A DNA stretch of 55,221 nt, from positions 1 through 55,221 of the forward strand of contig CAYZIS010000017.1 of the NCBI GenBank assembly GCA_964478545.1, in the 5' to 3' direction. Shown here in pieces: positions 16,930 to 25,454 of the stretch. This DNA comes from DQWO01 sp964478545. GTDB lineage: Bacteria > Desulfobacterota > Anaeroferrophillalia > Anaeroferrophillales > Anaeroferrophillaceae. Numbering within the stretch: position 1 is the stretch's first letter; every line of letters starts with the position of its first letter. The position numbers and the translations under genes are program-made. The notes beneath the pieces were generated by a model that saw only the letters and a list, made by a program, of their open reading frames with translations, did no database searches and had not been told where the DNA came from.

Positions 16930-17922
16930 GTGAGTAACTGGACGGCAATGGTGTTGGCGGCGGGCTATGGCACCCGTCTGCGACCGCTGACGGATGAAAT
17001 TCCAAAACCGCTGATTCCGGTGGCCAATGAGTCGCTTTTATCCTTGGTGCTGCGGCATCTGTTTCGTTGGGAACCGGAGCGGGTGGTGGTGAACGGGCAC
17101 CATCGCAGTCAGCAGCTCCATGACTTCCTGCAGTCTTCCCCCCGGGCTGAAAACCTCTCATTTATTCATGAAAAAAATATTCTGGGAACCGGCGGTGGTA
17201 TCAGGAACGCGGTATCACAACTGGATGGAGAGTTTTTCATGACCATCAATAGTGATGTTTTGACTGACCTGCCTTTAGACCTGACTATGGATTTTCACCG
17301 GCAGCAGGATGTGCTGGCGACCATGGTTTTCCATGATTATCCCCGTTTTAATTCAGTGCAGGTAAAAGGACAACGGGTTGTTTCCTTTAATCAGAAATAT
17401 ACCTCTTCAGAAAAAACACAACTGCTTGCCTATACCGGTATCCAGGTTTGTTCCCCCTGGTTGTTGGATATCCTTCGTGGCACTACCGGCTTTCTTTCCA
17501 TTATTGATCTGTATGAACAGCTGCTGCGGGAAGAAAGGGAGCAGATTGCCGCTTACATTATGCCTGCCGGTCAGTATTACTGGCGTGATCTGGGGAGCAT
17601 CAGCGATTATCTCGCCATTCATCAGGACCTGCAAAGGCCAGAGCTGGCACGCGTACTCTTGGGGCATGAGTTGGATTTTCCCCTGGTAGCTCCGGGAGCC
17701 GAGGTCGTTGGAGCCGAGTTGTCGGGGGCAACGGTAGTTGCTCCCCGGTGTAAACTGGTGGCTGGCAGCAGGGTGGAAAATTCCATTCTCTGGCCAGGGG
17801 TTGTTGTTGGCGAAAACTGCCACCTGCAGCGCAGTATTATCGGAGAAAATGTGAAAATTCCGCCAGAAAGCATATTGATTGATCAGGTATTAGTGAAGGA
17901 ACATCCGGAAGTTATAAATTGA
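16930..17922 (+). CDS. Sugar-phosphate nucleotidyltransferase (MurU/ManC-like)
   Basis: NDP-sugar pyrophosphorylase fold, 330 residues. The N-terminal signature is MVLAAGYGTRLRPLTDEIPKP with the downstream INSDVLTDLPL metal-binding Asp. The C-terminal 80 residues (ELDFPLVAPGAEVVGAEL, then VAGSRVENSILWPGVVVGEN) form left-handed beta-helix hexapeptide repeats, as in mannose-1-phosphate guanylyltransferases and some glucose-1-phosphate enzymes. I cannot assign the exact sugar. I placed the start at the GTG at 16930, which keeps the usual distance to the signature. The family C element ends 12 bases before it, so the native leader has been replaced and the ribosome-binding site (TTCAGGG) is weak. 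Confidence 0.82.
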   Translation: MSNWTAMVLAAGYGTRLRPLTDEIPKPLIPVANESLLSLVLRHLFRWEPERVVVNGHHRSQQLHDFLQSSPRAENLSFIHEKNILGTGGGIRNAVSQLDGEFFMTINSDVLTDLPLDLTMDFHRQQDVLATMVFHDYPRFNSVQVKGQRVVSFNQKYTSSEKTQLLAYTGIQVCSPWLLDILRGTTGFLSIIDLYEQLLREEREQIAAYIMPAGQYYWRDLGSISDYLAIHQDLQRPELARVLLGHELDFPLVAPGAEVVGAELSGATVVAPRCKLVAGSRVENSILWPGVVVGENCHLQRSIIGENVKIPPESILIDQVLVKEHPEVIN

Positions 17923-18004
17923 CTTTTTCCCGCGGTTAGGGTAGGGCTTTTTACCGTTTTATTGCTACTCAACTTTCTGACTTCTGTTACCAGGATACAT
18001 TATC

Positions 18005-18177
18005 AGGATGTTCGGGCTTGGCTCATAGTCGTGTCTGCCCAGTCTGCCGGCGGGCACGGCGACAGGCAGGCGGCATTGGGCGCCGAACGAATCACCACGA
18101 TGGTGATTCGAGGCGAACACCACGGAGCTGCACACGATGTGCAGCGAGAATGAGCGAGAGCTATGTTGGAACATCCT
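18005..18177. repeat. Family B palindromic element, copy 2
   Basis: A 173-bp copy with ends AGGATGTTCGGGC and GGAACATCCT, and the conserved central arms CGAATCACC and GGTGATTCG around ACGAT. It carries about 40 extra bases relative to copy 1, including a GCCGGCGGGC-type hairpin. It lies 16 bases before family A copy 2, so two unrelated elements are stacked in the 634-base gap upstream of purM. Confidence 0.72.
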
Positions 18178-18193
18178 TTAATAAAATTTTTTC

Positions 18194-18445
18194 CAGTACT
18201 GTCCGGTATGCTTTTTGCGCTGTGTTCAATATCGGCAACCGGTGCTGTTTCAAGTGCGACATCGTGAGGGTAGCCCGTTGCTTTTCCCGGCGATTGGAGC
18301 GTGAAAGTTGCCATGTTTGAGCCCTACAGGGCGAGTTTGGCAACTTTAGCGTAATGAGCCGCTGGAAAAGCAGGCAATCGAGCGCCAAAAAGCGCTGAAA
18401 TCAGCTCCGGTTGACAGTATGCAACTTTCTAACCGGACACTGCTG
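18194..18445 (+). mobile_element. Family A non-autonomous element, copy 2
   Basis: A 252-bp copy with termini CAGTACTGTCCGG and CCGGACACTGCTG. It is flanked exactly by the 9-bp duplication AATTTTTTC on both sides (18185-18193 and 18446-18454). Its interior differs from copy 1 mainly by a three-base longer GAGGGTAGCCCG segment. It lies about 110 bases upstream of purM. Confidence 0.92.
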
Positions 18446-18556
18446 AATTTTTTCAGTTGTTTTTCCATAATTCAGAAAGTTGAGATTGCTAATTATTTCT
18501 GTTTTATGAAGTTGTGCCGGCCAGTTGTCCCCGGCAGGAAAGAAAGAGATTTGCCC

Positions 18557-19603
18557 ATGTCAGGAAAAGGTACAACGTATAAAGATGCCGGTGTTGATGT
18601 TGAGGCCGGGAATCAGTTTGTTAAAAAAATCAGCCCTATTGTCAAAGCAACATACAGGCCTGAAGTATTGAATGATCTGGGCGGGTTTGGCGCCCTGTTT
18701 TCTATTCGTAAAGATAAATATGAGAACCCGGTGCTGGTCTCATCAACGGATGGAGTTGGAACAAAACTTACTATTGCTTTTCTGCTGGATAAGCATGATA
18801 CTATTGGTATTGATCTGGTGGCCATGGTGGTCAACGATATTATTGTCCAGGGGGCGGAGCCGCTTTTCTTTCTGGATTACATGGCTATGGGGAAGCTCTA
18901 TCCTGAGCAGGCGGCTGATATTGTCGCCGGGATTGCCCGGGGCTGTCAGGAGGCCGGCTGCTCTTTGGTAGGTGGAGAAACTGCTGAGATGCCTGGTTTT
19001 TATTCCGAGAGGGAATATGAGCTGGCTGGTTTTGGCGTTGGGATTGTGGAAAAAGATGAAGTGATTGACGGCTCCATTGTGACAGTTGGTGATCGCATTA
19101 TTGGTCTGGCTTCTTCCGGTTTGCACAGCAACGGTTATTCTCTGGCCAGGAAAGTACTTCTTGGCGATCAGGCCTATCGAATTGATTCCCAGATTGATGA
19201 GCTGGGTTGCAGCCTTGGTGAAGAACTGCTCAGACCAACCCGGATTTACGTCAAGCCCATTGCTAACCTGATTCGTGATTTTACCATCAAGGGTATTGCC
19301 CATATTACTGGAGGCGGCCTGCGTGAAAATATCGTCCGGGTATTACCTAACCGCTGCCAGGCGATTATTGAAACCAGTGCCTGGGAACGGCCGCCTATTT
19401 TTTCCCTGATCGGTCGTTTGGGTGGGGTGAGTGAAACGGAAATGCTGACTGCCTTCAATTGTGGTATTGGCATGGCGATCATTGTACCGGCGGTTGAAGT
19501 GGAAGAGCAGATGTCCAGGTTGCAGGCTATGGGGGAGGCCTGTTATCTTATCGGTGAAATCACAAAAAGAGAGGCAGATGAAACGGGAATCGCTTTTCGT
19601 TGA
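18557..19603 (+). CDS. purM: Phosphoribosylformylglycinamidine cyclo-ligase (AIR synthetase)
   Basis: Catalyses ATP-dependent ring closure of FGAM to AIR in purine biosynthesis. The N-terminus TYKDAGVDVEAGNQFV and the ATP-binding VSSTDGVGTKLTIAF segment are diagnostic, followed by DLVAMVVNDIIVQGAEPLFFLDY and SLVGGETAEMPGFY. Length is 348 residues. I chose the ATG at 18557: an upstream extension of 46 residues is possible in frame but starts inside the family A repeat and is not family-like. AGAAAGAG precedes the start. purN follows after 24 bases, so they form an operon. Confidence 0.95.
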   Translation: MSGKGTTYKDAGVDVEAGNQFVKKISPIVKATYRPEVLNDLGGFGALFSIRKDKYENPVLVSSTDGVGTKLTIAFLLDKHDTIGIDLVAMVVNDIIVQGAEPLFFLDYMAMGKLYPEQAADIVAGIARGCQEAGCSLVGGETAEMPGFYSEREYELAGFGVGIVEKDEVIDGSIVTVGDRIIGLASSGLHSNGYSLARKVLLGDQAYRIDSQIDELGCSLGEELLRPTRIYVKPIANLIRDFTIKGIAHITGGGLRENIVRVLPNRCQAIIETSAWERPPIFSLIGRLGGVSETEMLTAFNCGIGMAIIVPAVEVEEQMSRLQAMGEACYLIGEITKREADETGIAFR

Positions 19604-19627
19604 TTGCCTTTTGCTGAGGATTTGTTT

Positions 19628-20287
19628 ATGACCAGAATCGGCGTATTGATTTCTGGCAGTGGCAGTAACCTGCAGGCACTTATTGATGCAGTGGAACGGG
19701 CTGAAATCAATGGGAAAATCGTTCTGGTCATCAGTAACGATTCCGAAGCTTTCGGTTTGGTAAGAGCGGCCAATTGCCAGATTTCCACTGCCGTTTTTTC
19801 CCATACTGATTATGTGACCCGGGAAGAATATGACCGGGCGCTGGTGGCTATCCTGAAGGATACCGGGGTTGAACTGGTTTGCCTGGCGGGATTTATGCGG
19901 GTGATCACCCCGGTTTTTATTGAGGCGTTTCCTGGGCGGATTATTAATATCCATCCGGCACTGCTGCCGGTTTTTCCCGGAACTCACGGCCAGGGTCAGG
20001 CCTTTTCCTATGGAACCAGGGTAGCTGGCTGCACGGTGCACTTTGTTGATGACCAGGTGGATCATGGGCCGATTATTATCCAGGCGGTGGTTCCGGTGCT
20101 GGTGGATGATGATGAAGATGTCCTCTCAGCCCGCATACTTCGCTGTGAACATAAAATATATCCCGAAGCTGTTCGCCTTTTCTGTGCCGGCCAGCTGTGT
20201 ATTGAAGGGCGAAAAGTGAAAATCCTTGAACAAAAAAAAGTATCCAGCCTCAATGAAGAATGCCTGATCAATCCCCCGTTATCCTGA
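19628..20287 (+). CDS. purN: Phosphoribosylglycinamide formyltransferase
   Basis: Transfers a formyl group from 10-formyl-THF to GAR in purine biosynthesis. RIGVLISGSGSNLQALIDA near the N-terminus binds the phosphate. NIHPALLPVFPGTHG contains the conserved His, and VDDQVDHGPII holds the catalytic Asp. Length (219 residues) is slightly above average because of a short C-terminal tail (VKILEQKKVSSLNEE). GAGGA lies nine bases before the ATG at 19628. The gene is 24 bases after purM and 18 before the next gene, so all three are probably cotranscribed. Confidence 0.95.
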   Translation: MTRIGVLISGSGSNLQALIDAVERAEINGKIVLVISNDSEAFGLVRAANCQISTAVFSHTDYVTREEYDRALVAILKDTGVELVCLAGFMRVITPVFIEAFPGRIINIHPALLPVFPGTHGQGQAFSYGTRVAGCTVHFVDDQVDHGPIIIQAVVPVLVDDDEDVLSARILRCEHKIYPEAVRLFCAGQLCIEGRKVKILEQKKVSSLNEECLINPPLS

Positions 20288-20305
20288 GTATCCAGGGAGT
20301 TGCTG

Positions 20306-21877
20306 ATGTCTGAGCCTGTTTTATCCCCGATGATTGCCGATCTTTTGACTCCTGACCGTTATTCTACTTCCCCCGTGGACATCGAGCTGCTCCAAACCCA
20401 TATTTCCTGGGTGATTATTGCCGGTCAGCAGGTCTACAAAATTAAGAAACTGGTTGATTTTGGTTTTATTGATTATTCCACCCTGGAAAAGCGGCATCAT
20501 TACTGCCTGGAGGAGCTGCGTCTGAACCGTCGTCTGAGCCGTGATGTCTACTTGCAGGTGGAGCCTATCGTAAAACGGGACGACGGTTTCTATTATGGCG
20601 AGCCGGGGCAGGTGGTGGATTACGCAGTGGTGATGCGCAAACTTCCCGAAGAACGGATGATGAAAAATCTATTAGCGGAAGGGTTGTTGCAACCGGTTCA
20701 TCTCCAGCGGCTGGCGGAAATGCTGGCGGAGTTCTACCGTCAGGCAGCGGTCATTGATGATGGCAGTTTTGGTACTCTGGAGACAGTTTCCTTCAATATC
20801 CGGGAAAATTTTGAGCAGACGGAGAAATATCTGGGGAAAAGTCTTTCCGAAAATGATTATCGCCGCATCATTGACTTCAATGAACAGTTTTTCCAGGATC
20901 ATGAAGACCTTTTTGCCCGGCGGGTGGCTGCCGGCATGATCAAGGAATGCCATGGCGATCTACACATGGAGCATATCTGTTTTGTCAATGATCACATCGA
21001 TATCTATGACTGCATTGAGTTTAATGATCGTTTCCGGCTCATTGACGTGGCGGCCGATGTGGCTTTTCTGGCCATGGATCTGGATTACCATGACCGCTAT
21101 GATCTTTCGGCTTATTTTCTCCGGGAATTTGGCCGTTTTTACCAGGATGAAGGGGGGCAGGAGTTATTGCCTCTTTATAAGTGTTACCGGGCCTATGTGC
21201 GGGGAAAAGTAATCAGTTTTCTTTTGGATGATCCATCCTTGGGTGAGGCGGAACGGGAGACTGCCGCCCGGCGGGCCCGGCGCTATTTTCAGCTTTCCAC
21301 CGTTTATACCTACCGGTTGCCAACATCATTGATTTTGGTTTCAGGAATCAGCGGCAGTGGCAAAAGCTACCTTGCCGGCGGCTTGGCGGCCATGTCCGGT
21401 TTTTCCTGGCTGCGCTCAGATCAGCTGCGCAAGGAACTTATAGGGATGGATGTTTCTGAACATCGTCCGGATGATTTTGAAAGCGGCCTCTACAACCCTG
21501 AAATGACCCGGCAGACCTATGAAGAGCTGGTTCGACAGGCGGACCCTGTCCTGGCTGCCGGTGGTGGGGTGATTATCGATGCTACCTGCCTGAAATCTTG
21601 GCAGCGCCAGTTGTTTTATGATCTGGCAGCCAAATGCAAGCTGCCAGTGTATGTGGTTTCCTGTGAAGCTCCCTGGGAGGTGATAGCAAAATGGCTGCGG
21701 CAGCGGGAAGGTGAGGAGGACAATATTTCCGATGCCGACCTGAAGATAGCCCGACAGCAGTTGGCAGGTCGGGAATTGCCAAGCCCTGAGGAAGAAACGC
21801 AGGGTTATTGGATTCACCATGACAGTAATGTTGATTTGTTGAACCAGCTCTATTCCCTGATGCCCCGGTTGTCCTGA
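20306..21877 (+). CDS. APH-like kinase fused to a P-loop kinase (COG2187/COG0645)
   Basis: Two-domain protein of 523 residues. The N-terminal domain resembles aminoglycoside phosphotransferases: KECHGDLHMEHICFV is the catalytic loop with the Brenner motif, and YDCIEFNDRFRLIDVAADV supplies the metal-binding Asp. The C-terminal domain from about residue 335 has a Walker A motif, SGISGSGKSYLAGGL, and WLRSDQLRKEL, as in small gluconate-kinase-like P-loop kinases. The fusion is widespread in Proteobacteria but its substrate is not known to me. Resistance should not be inferred from the fold. The ATG at 20306 follows AGGGAG. It lies 18 bases after purN and is probably in the same transcript. Confidence 0.78.
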   Translation: MSEPVLSPMIADLLTPDRYSTSPVDIELLQTHISWVIIAGQQVYKIKKLVDFGFIDYSTLEKRHHYCLEELRLNRRLSRDVYLQVEPIVKRDDGFYYGEPGQVVDYAVVMRKLPEERMMKNLLAEGLLQPVHLQRLAEMLAEFYRQAAVIDDGSFGTLETVSFNIRENFEQTEKYLGKSLSENDYRRIIDFNEQFFQDHEDLFARRVAAGMIKECHGDLHMEHICFVNDHIDIYDCIEFNDRFRLIDVAADVAFLAMDLDYHDRYDLSAYFLREFGRFYQDEGGQELLPLYKCYRAYVRGKVISFLLDDPSLGEAERETAARRARRYFQLSTVYTYRLPTSLILVSGISGSGKSYLAGGLAAMSGFSWLRSDQLRKELIGMDVSEHRPDDFESGLYNPEMTRQTYEELVRQADPVLAAGGGVIIDATCLKSWQRQLFYDLAAKCKLPVYVVSCEAPWEVIAKWLRQREGEEDNISDADLKIARQQLAGRELPSPEEETQGYWIHHDSNVDLLNQLYSLMPRLS

Positions 21878-21978
21878 CCGGCTATTTTCTGAAATATTTG
21901 TAGATATTTGAACTTGGAACGGGAATGGCACCTGTTTTTCGTCTGGTTCCTGGTTGTATCCAATTTGTGGGTGTCAAC

Positions 21979-22578
21979 ATGAAATATGCCCCTAACATGC
22001 ATTATCGTCGTTCCATCCGTTTACGGGGATATGATTATTCACAGACCGGGGCGTATTTTGTAACCATTTGTACCCAGAACCGAGAGTGTTTATTCGAGGA
22101 AATTGTTGATGGTGAAATGGCGTTGGGTGATGCGGGGCGGATGGTAGAAAAATGGTATTGTGCATTGGAAAACAAATTTTCCGATATTTGCTGTGATGAA
22201 TATATTGTCATGCCAAACCATTTTCATTGTATCGTGGTCAATGTAGGGGCAGACCAGTGTGTCTGCCCTGATGATGGACAATTATACAGGATTGCACCTA
22301 CCGTGATGGGCGAACACAACACAATGGGCGAACACATGGGTTCGCCCCTACGGACGGTTGTGCAATGGTTTAAAACCATGACAATCAACGAATATATACG
22401 TGGCGTTAAACAAAATGGATGGCTACGTTTTGACGGCAAATTATGGCAACGAAATTATTACGATCACATCATCCGCAATGAAAATGAATTGAACCGTATT
22501 CGCTAGTATATTATTGATAATCTCGCCAAGTGGAAACTGGATCGGGAAAATCCACATCATGATCTGCAGGTGATGTGA
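21979..22578 (+). pseudogene. REP-associated tyrosine transposase (RAYT, Y1/IS200-like), amber-truncated
   Basis: HUH-type Y1 nuclease of the group that handles REP hairpins. HYRRSIRLRGYDYSQTGAYFVTI is the usual start (quoted as separate motifs HYRRS and GYDYSQTGAYFVTI), MPNHFHCIVV is the metal-binding HUH, and LWQRNYYDHIIRNENE carries the catalytic Tyr. A TAG at 22504-22506 interrupts NRIR-stop-YIIDNLAKWKLDRENP; the family normally has Glu or Gln there, so this is a nonsense change close to the C-terminus. The product to 22503 keeps all catalytic residues and could be active. Between the HUH and the Tyr the frame runs through two GTAG-linked hairpins (see the next entry), replacing the usual linker. 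I took the ATG at 21979; an in-frame start at 21925 is less family-like. Confidence 0.82.
22243..22351. repeat. Inverted pair of GTAG hairpins (REP/BIME-like) inside the RAYT gene
   Basis: First unit: GTAG (22243-22246), then GGGCAGAC and GTCTGCCC, a perfect 8-bp stem with loop CAGTGT (22247-22268). Second unit in the opposite orientation: GGGCGAAC and GTTCGCCC with loop ACATGG (22326-22347), then CTAC (22348-22351), the complement of GTAG. A half-copy, GGGCGAACACA, lies just before at 22308-22318. GTAG at the foot of a hairpin is what RAYT nucleases recognise in enterobacterial REPs. All units are translated in frame. Confidence 0.8.
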
Positions 22579-22587
22579 GCGATTTTT

Positions 22588-24954
22588 TTATGCATAAGCC
22601 GCAGGGGTCCGGTTTCCGGTAGTTGGCGGTTTCAAATTTAATCCCGGGATAACCAGTGGGATGGCAGCGGCGATGGTCTCAACCCCGCTGAAGGTTATTT
22701 CTTTTTTCACATCTTCCGGAATGTCCCGCAGATTTTTCAGGTTTTCCTCCGGCATGATAATGTGGGTGATGCCGGCCCGATGGGCGGCCAGCACCTTTTC
22801 CTTGATTCCTCCAACCGCCAGAACCCGTCCTGATAGGGTGATCTCCCCGGTAATGGCAACCTTGTGATTGGCCTGCCGGTTGCTGAACAGCGACAGGAGA
22901 GCCAGAAAAATGGTCATTCCTGCCGAGGGGCCGTCCTTGGGAATTGCGCCTGCCGGAACATGAATATGGATGTCCTGGCTGGAAAATATTTCAGTGTCCA
23001 GGTCCAAGGATCCTGATAAACTGCGAAGATAGCTCAGGGCCGTGATGGCCGATTCCTTCATCACATCTCCCAGGGAGCCGGTCAGGGTCAGTTTGGGATT
23101 CTTACTATCCATTCTTGCGGCCTCAATGAAGATGATATCTCCACCGGTGGGGGTCCAGGCCATGCCGGTAGCCACCCCAATCTGGTCATGGACAGCGGCC
23201 AGTTCCCGGTGAAATTTTCGGGGACCAAGAAACCTTTCCAGGTCCCGCCCGGTTACCGCTCGATTCGGTTCTTGATTGCCGGCTTTTTCCCGGGCCAGCT
23301 TTCGCAGAATCTGGCCAATAGTTTTTTCCAGGTTCCTGACCCCGGCCTCCCGGGTGTAGTCACTGATTATCTTATCCATGGCTTCATCGGTGAACATGAT
23401 ACGTTCAGTGGCGAGTCCATTGTTTTCCAGCTGTCGGGGTACCAGGTAGCGAAAGGCGATTGGTTTCTTTTCCGCTTCGCTATAGCCGGGAATTTGGATG
23501 ATTTCCATCCGGTCTTTCAGGGGGTCGGGGATGGGATCCAGCTGGTTAGCGGTGGTAATGAACATGACTTTACTGAGATCAAAGGGAACGTTGAGGTAAT
23601 GGTCGGTAAAGGTATTGTTTTGTTCCGGGTCCATGACTTCCAGCAGGGCAGAGGCCGGGTCGCCGCGAAAATCACGTCCAAGTTTATCCACTTCATCAAG
23701 CATGAAAACCGGGTTCCGGTTTTTGCACCTTTTCAGTTCCTGGATAATCCTGCCGGGCATGGCACCGATATAGGTTCGGCGATGACCGCGAACTTCCGCT
23801 TCATCATGCATGCCGCCTAAAGATAAACGGATGAATGATCGCCCCGTAGCCCGGGCGATGGATTTTCCCAGGGAGGTTTTTCCAACCCCCGGTGGCCCCA
23901 CAAGGCAGAGAATCGGTCCTTTCATCTCTTTTTTCAGCTTGCAGACGGCCAGGTATTCGAGGATGCGATCCTTGATTTTTTCCAGACCGTAATGATCTTG
24001 ATTGAGTATCTGTTCGGCGTGTTCCAGGTCAAGATTATCCCTGCTTTCCCGGGTCCAGGGCATTTCCGCCAGGCATTCAAGGTAGGTCAGGGTGCTGTGG
24101 TAATCAGGAGATGCCGGATTCATCCTGTTCAGTCGGTTCAGCTCTTTCAGGGCGATGTCGCTGGTGGCCTCATTCATGCCTGATTCTTTGATTGCCTGGC
24201 GTAGTTTTTCCAGGTCATCTTCATCTTCACCCAGTTCATGTTGGATAGCTCTCATCTGTTGTCGCAGGAGCTGCTCTTTCTGGTTTTTACTTATCCCCTT
24301 TTGAACTTTGGCCCCAATTTTCTGTCCCAGGTGCAACTGCTGTCGGGCGGCAGTTAAAAGCTGATGGACAAATTTGAGCCGGTCCAGGGGGTCAATAAGC
24401 GATAAAACTTTTTGCTGGCTGGAGAAATCAGGATGCAGATAAATGGTGACAACATCCGCCAGCTTGGCAGGATTGTCCACCTTATCCAGCAAAGTCAAAG
24501 CGGTTTCCGGTAGGGGTTTGCCGGCGGCAAAACAGGATTTCAATTGAGCCAGGCAGCTGGCCTTGAGCATGTGCAATGCGGTATTGTCGGAGTCTACAAA
24601 CTCTCTGAGAGGATTAATGAGCGCGATCATGGGTCGCTGGTTATGAAGTAGCCGGAGAAAGGAAATTCTCGCAAGCCCTTCAATGGTAAATTCTGCTTCC
24701 CCGGGCTTGGATACCCTGACTATCGTTATCCGGCAGGCGGTGCCCACCGGATATATGTCTTCCAGGGTGAGTGATTCCCGGTTGGTGGATCGCAGGTTGC
24801 AGATACCGACAAACTCCTGCTTTTCATATATTTCAGTAAGTAGGCTGATATCCTGCTGATCTTTTACGGTAATGTTGATGAGCATGTGGGGAAAAATGAC
24901 AGTTTTGTTCAGTCCGAACAGGGACAGACGGTCAGGGAGTTGGATGATTTGCAT
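22588..24954 (-). CDS. lon: ATP-dependent protease Lon
   Basis: Cytoplasmic AAA+ serine protease that degrades misfolded and regulatory proteins. Order: an N-terminal LAN domain (to about residue 200), a coiled helical linker (KEQLLRQQMRAIQHELGED), the AAA+ module with Walker A GPPGVGKTSLGKSIA and Walker B PVFMLDEVDKLGRDF, and the protease domain with PKDGPSAGMTIF (catalytic Ser) and GGIKEKVLAAHRAGI (catalytic Lys). Length is 788 residues. The start ATG at 24954 follows GGGAAAG. It is convergent with the RAYT gene and ends 10 bases beyond it. The 485 bases upstream hold a family B remnant and the A' element, so native heat-shock promoter signals may be displaced. Confidence 0.96.
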   Translation of the reverse strand: MQIIQLPDRLSLFGLNKTVIFPHMLINITVKDQQDISLLTEIYEKQEFVGICNLRSTNRESLTLEDIYPVGTACRITIVRVSKPGEAEFTIEGLARISFLRLLHNQRPMIALINPLREFVDSDNTALHMLKASCLAQLKSCFAAGKPLPETALTLLDKVDNPAKLADVVTIYLHPDFSSQQKVLSLIDPLDRLKFVHQLLTAARQQLHLGQKIGAKVQKGISKNQKEQLLRQQMRAIQHELGEDEDDLEKLRQAIKESGMNEATSDIALKELNRLNRMNPASPDYHSTLTYLECLAEMPWTRESRDNLDLEHAEQILNQDHYGLEKIKDRILEYLAVCKLKKEMKGPILCLVGPPGVGKTSLGKSIARATGRSFIRLSLGGMHDEAEVRGHRRTYIGAMPGRIIQELKRCKNRNPVFMLDEVDKLGRDFRGDPASALLEVMDPEQNNTFTDHYLNVPFDLSKVMFITTANQLDPIPDPLKDRMEIIQIPGYSEAEKKPIAFRYLVPRQLENNGLATERIMFTDEAMDKIISDYTREAGVRNLEKTIGQILRKLAREKAGNQEPNRAVTGRDLERFLGPRKFHRELAAVHDQIGVATGMAWTPTGGDIIFIEAARMDSKNPKLTLTGSLGDVMKESAITALSYLRSLSGSLDLDTEIFSSQDIHIHVPAGAIPKDGPSAGMTIFLALLSLFSNRQANHKVAITGEITLSGRVLAVGGIKEKVLAAHRAGITHIIMPEENLKNLRDIPEDVKKEITFSGVETIAAAIPLVIPGLNLKPPTTGNRTPAAYA

Positions 24955-25037
24955 GATTTTCTTTCCCGTTTCTGTTATGGCTACCTTGAAAAATGGTTTT
25001 TTGTTCGATTACTGCGTTAGGTTCAGATTATAATCCA

Positions 25038-25121
25038 AGGCGGGCCAACGCCCGCAGCCCCAAAGAAATTTACCAGGATGTTCCGGCAATGCCAGGCAAA
25101 AAGTAGAATTTTCTTGTTTTT
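25038..25121. repeat. Family B flanks with the palindromic centre missing
   Basis: AGGCGGGCCAACGCCCGCAG and the AAGAAATT spacer match the left flank of family B copy 1, and GCAATGCCAGGCAAAAAGTA matches its right flank. Only AGGATGTTCCGGCA remains between them. The junction falls at CCGGCA, a string present at both edges of the centre in copy 1, so this looks like a deletion by short homology or a pre-insertion state. Confidence 0.65.
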
Positions 25122-25364
25122 CTGGAATTCCGATATAAGGAAACTGTTATAATCTGCTCAATCTTGGTTACTTCTGGTGCGACATCGTGAGATGACGTTG
25201 CTTTTTCCGGCAAATGGAGCGTTAAAATTGCCATGTTTGAGTCGAAAGGGCGAGTTTGGTAATTTTAGCGCAATGAGCCGCTGAAAAAGCAGTCAATCGA
25301 GCGCCAAAAGCACCAGAAGCAATCCAAGTTGAGATAAAATCATGATCTTATATCGGAATTCCAG
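25122..25364 (+). mobile_element. A' non-autonomous element with 18-bp perfect terminal repeats
   Basis: A 243-bp element bounded by CTGGAATTCCGATATAAG and its exact inverse CTTATATCGGAATTCCAG, flanked by the 8-bp direct repeat TTGTTTTT. The termini are unrelated to family A, but the interior (25178-25320) is clearly homologous to the family A core. The two main stems are kept with compensatory changes: TGCTTTTTC with GAAAAAGCA, and AAAATTGCCA with TGGTAATTTT. It has no coding frame and lies between lon and the radical SAM gene, which are divergent. Confidence 0.85.
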
Positions 25365-25454
25365 TTGTTTTTTTATTATCGTTGAAAATATACTATCTGG
25401 ACCATATTTGTCAATTATTGTTTTTGCTGTAAACTGTTTTTGGAGTCAATCAAG

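Noticed and set aside
20306..21877. Aminoglycoside resistance gene
   Set aside because: The N-terminal fold is APH-like, but fusion to a P-loop kinase and the purine-operon context point to a housekeeping kinase.
22243..22351. CRISPR-like repeats
   Set aside because: Only two and a half units, inverted, with no regular spacers. They are hairpins of the REP kind. No CRISPR array or cas gene is visible anywhere.
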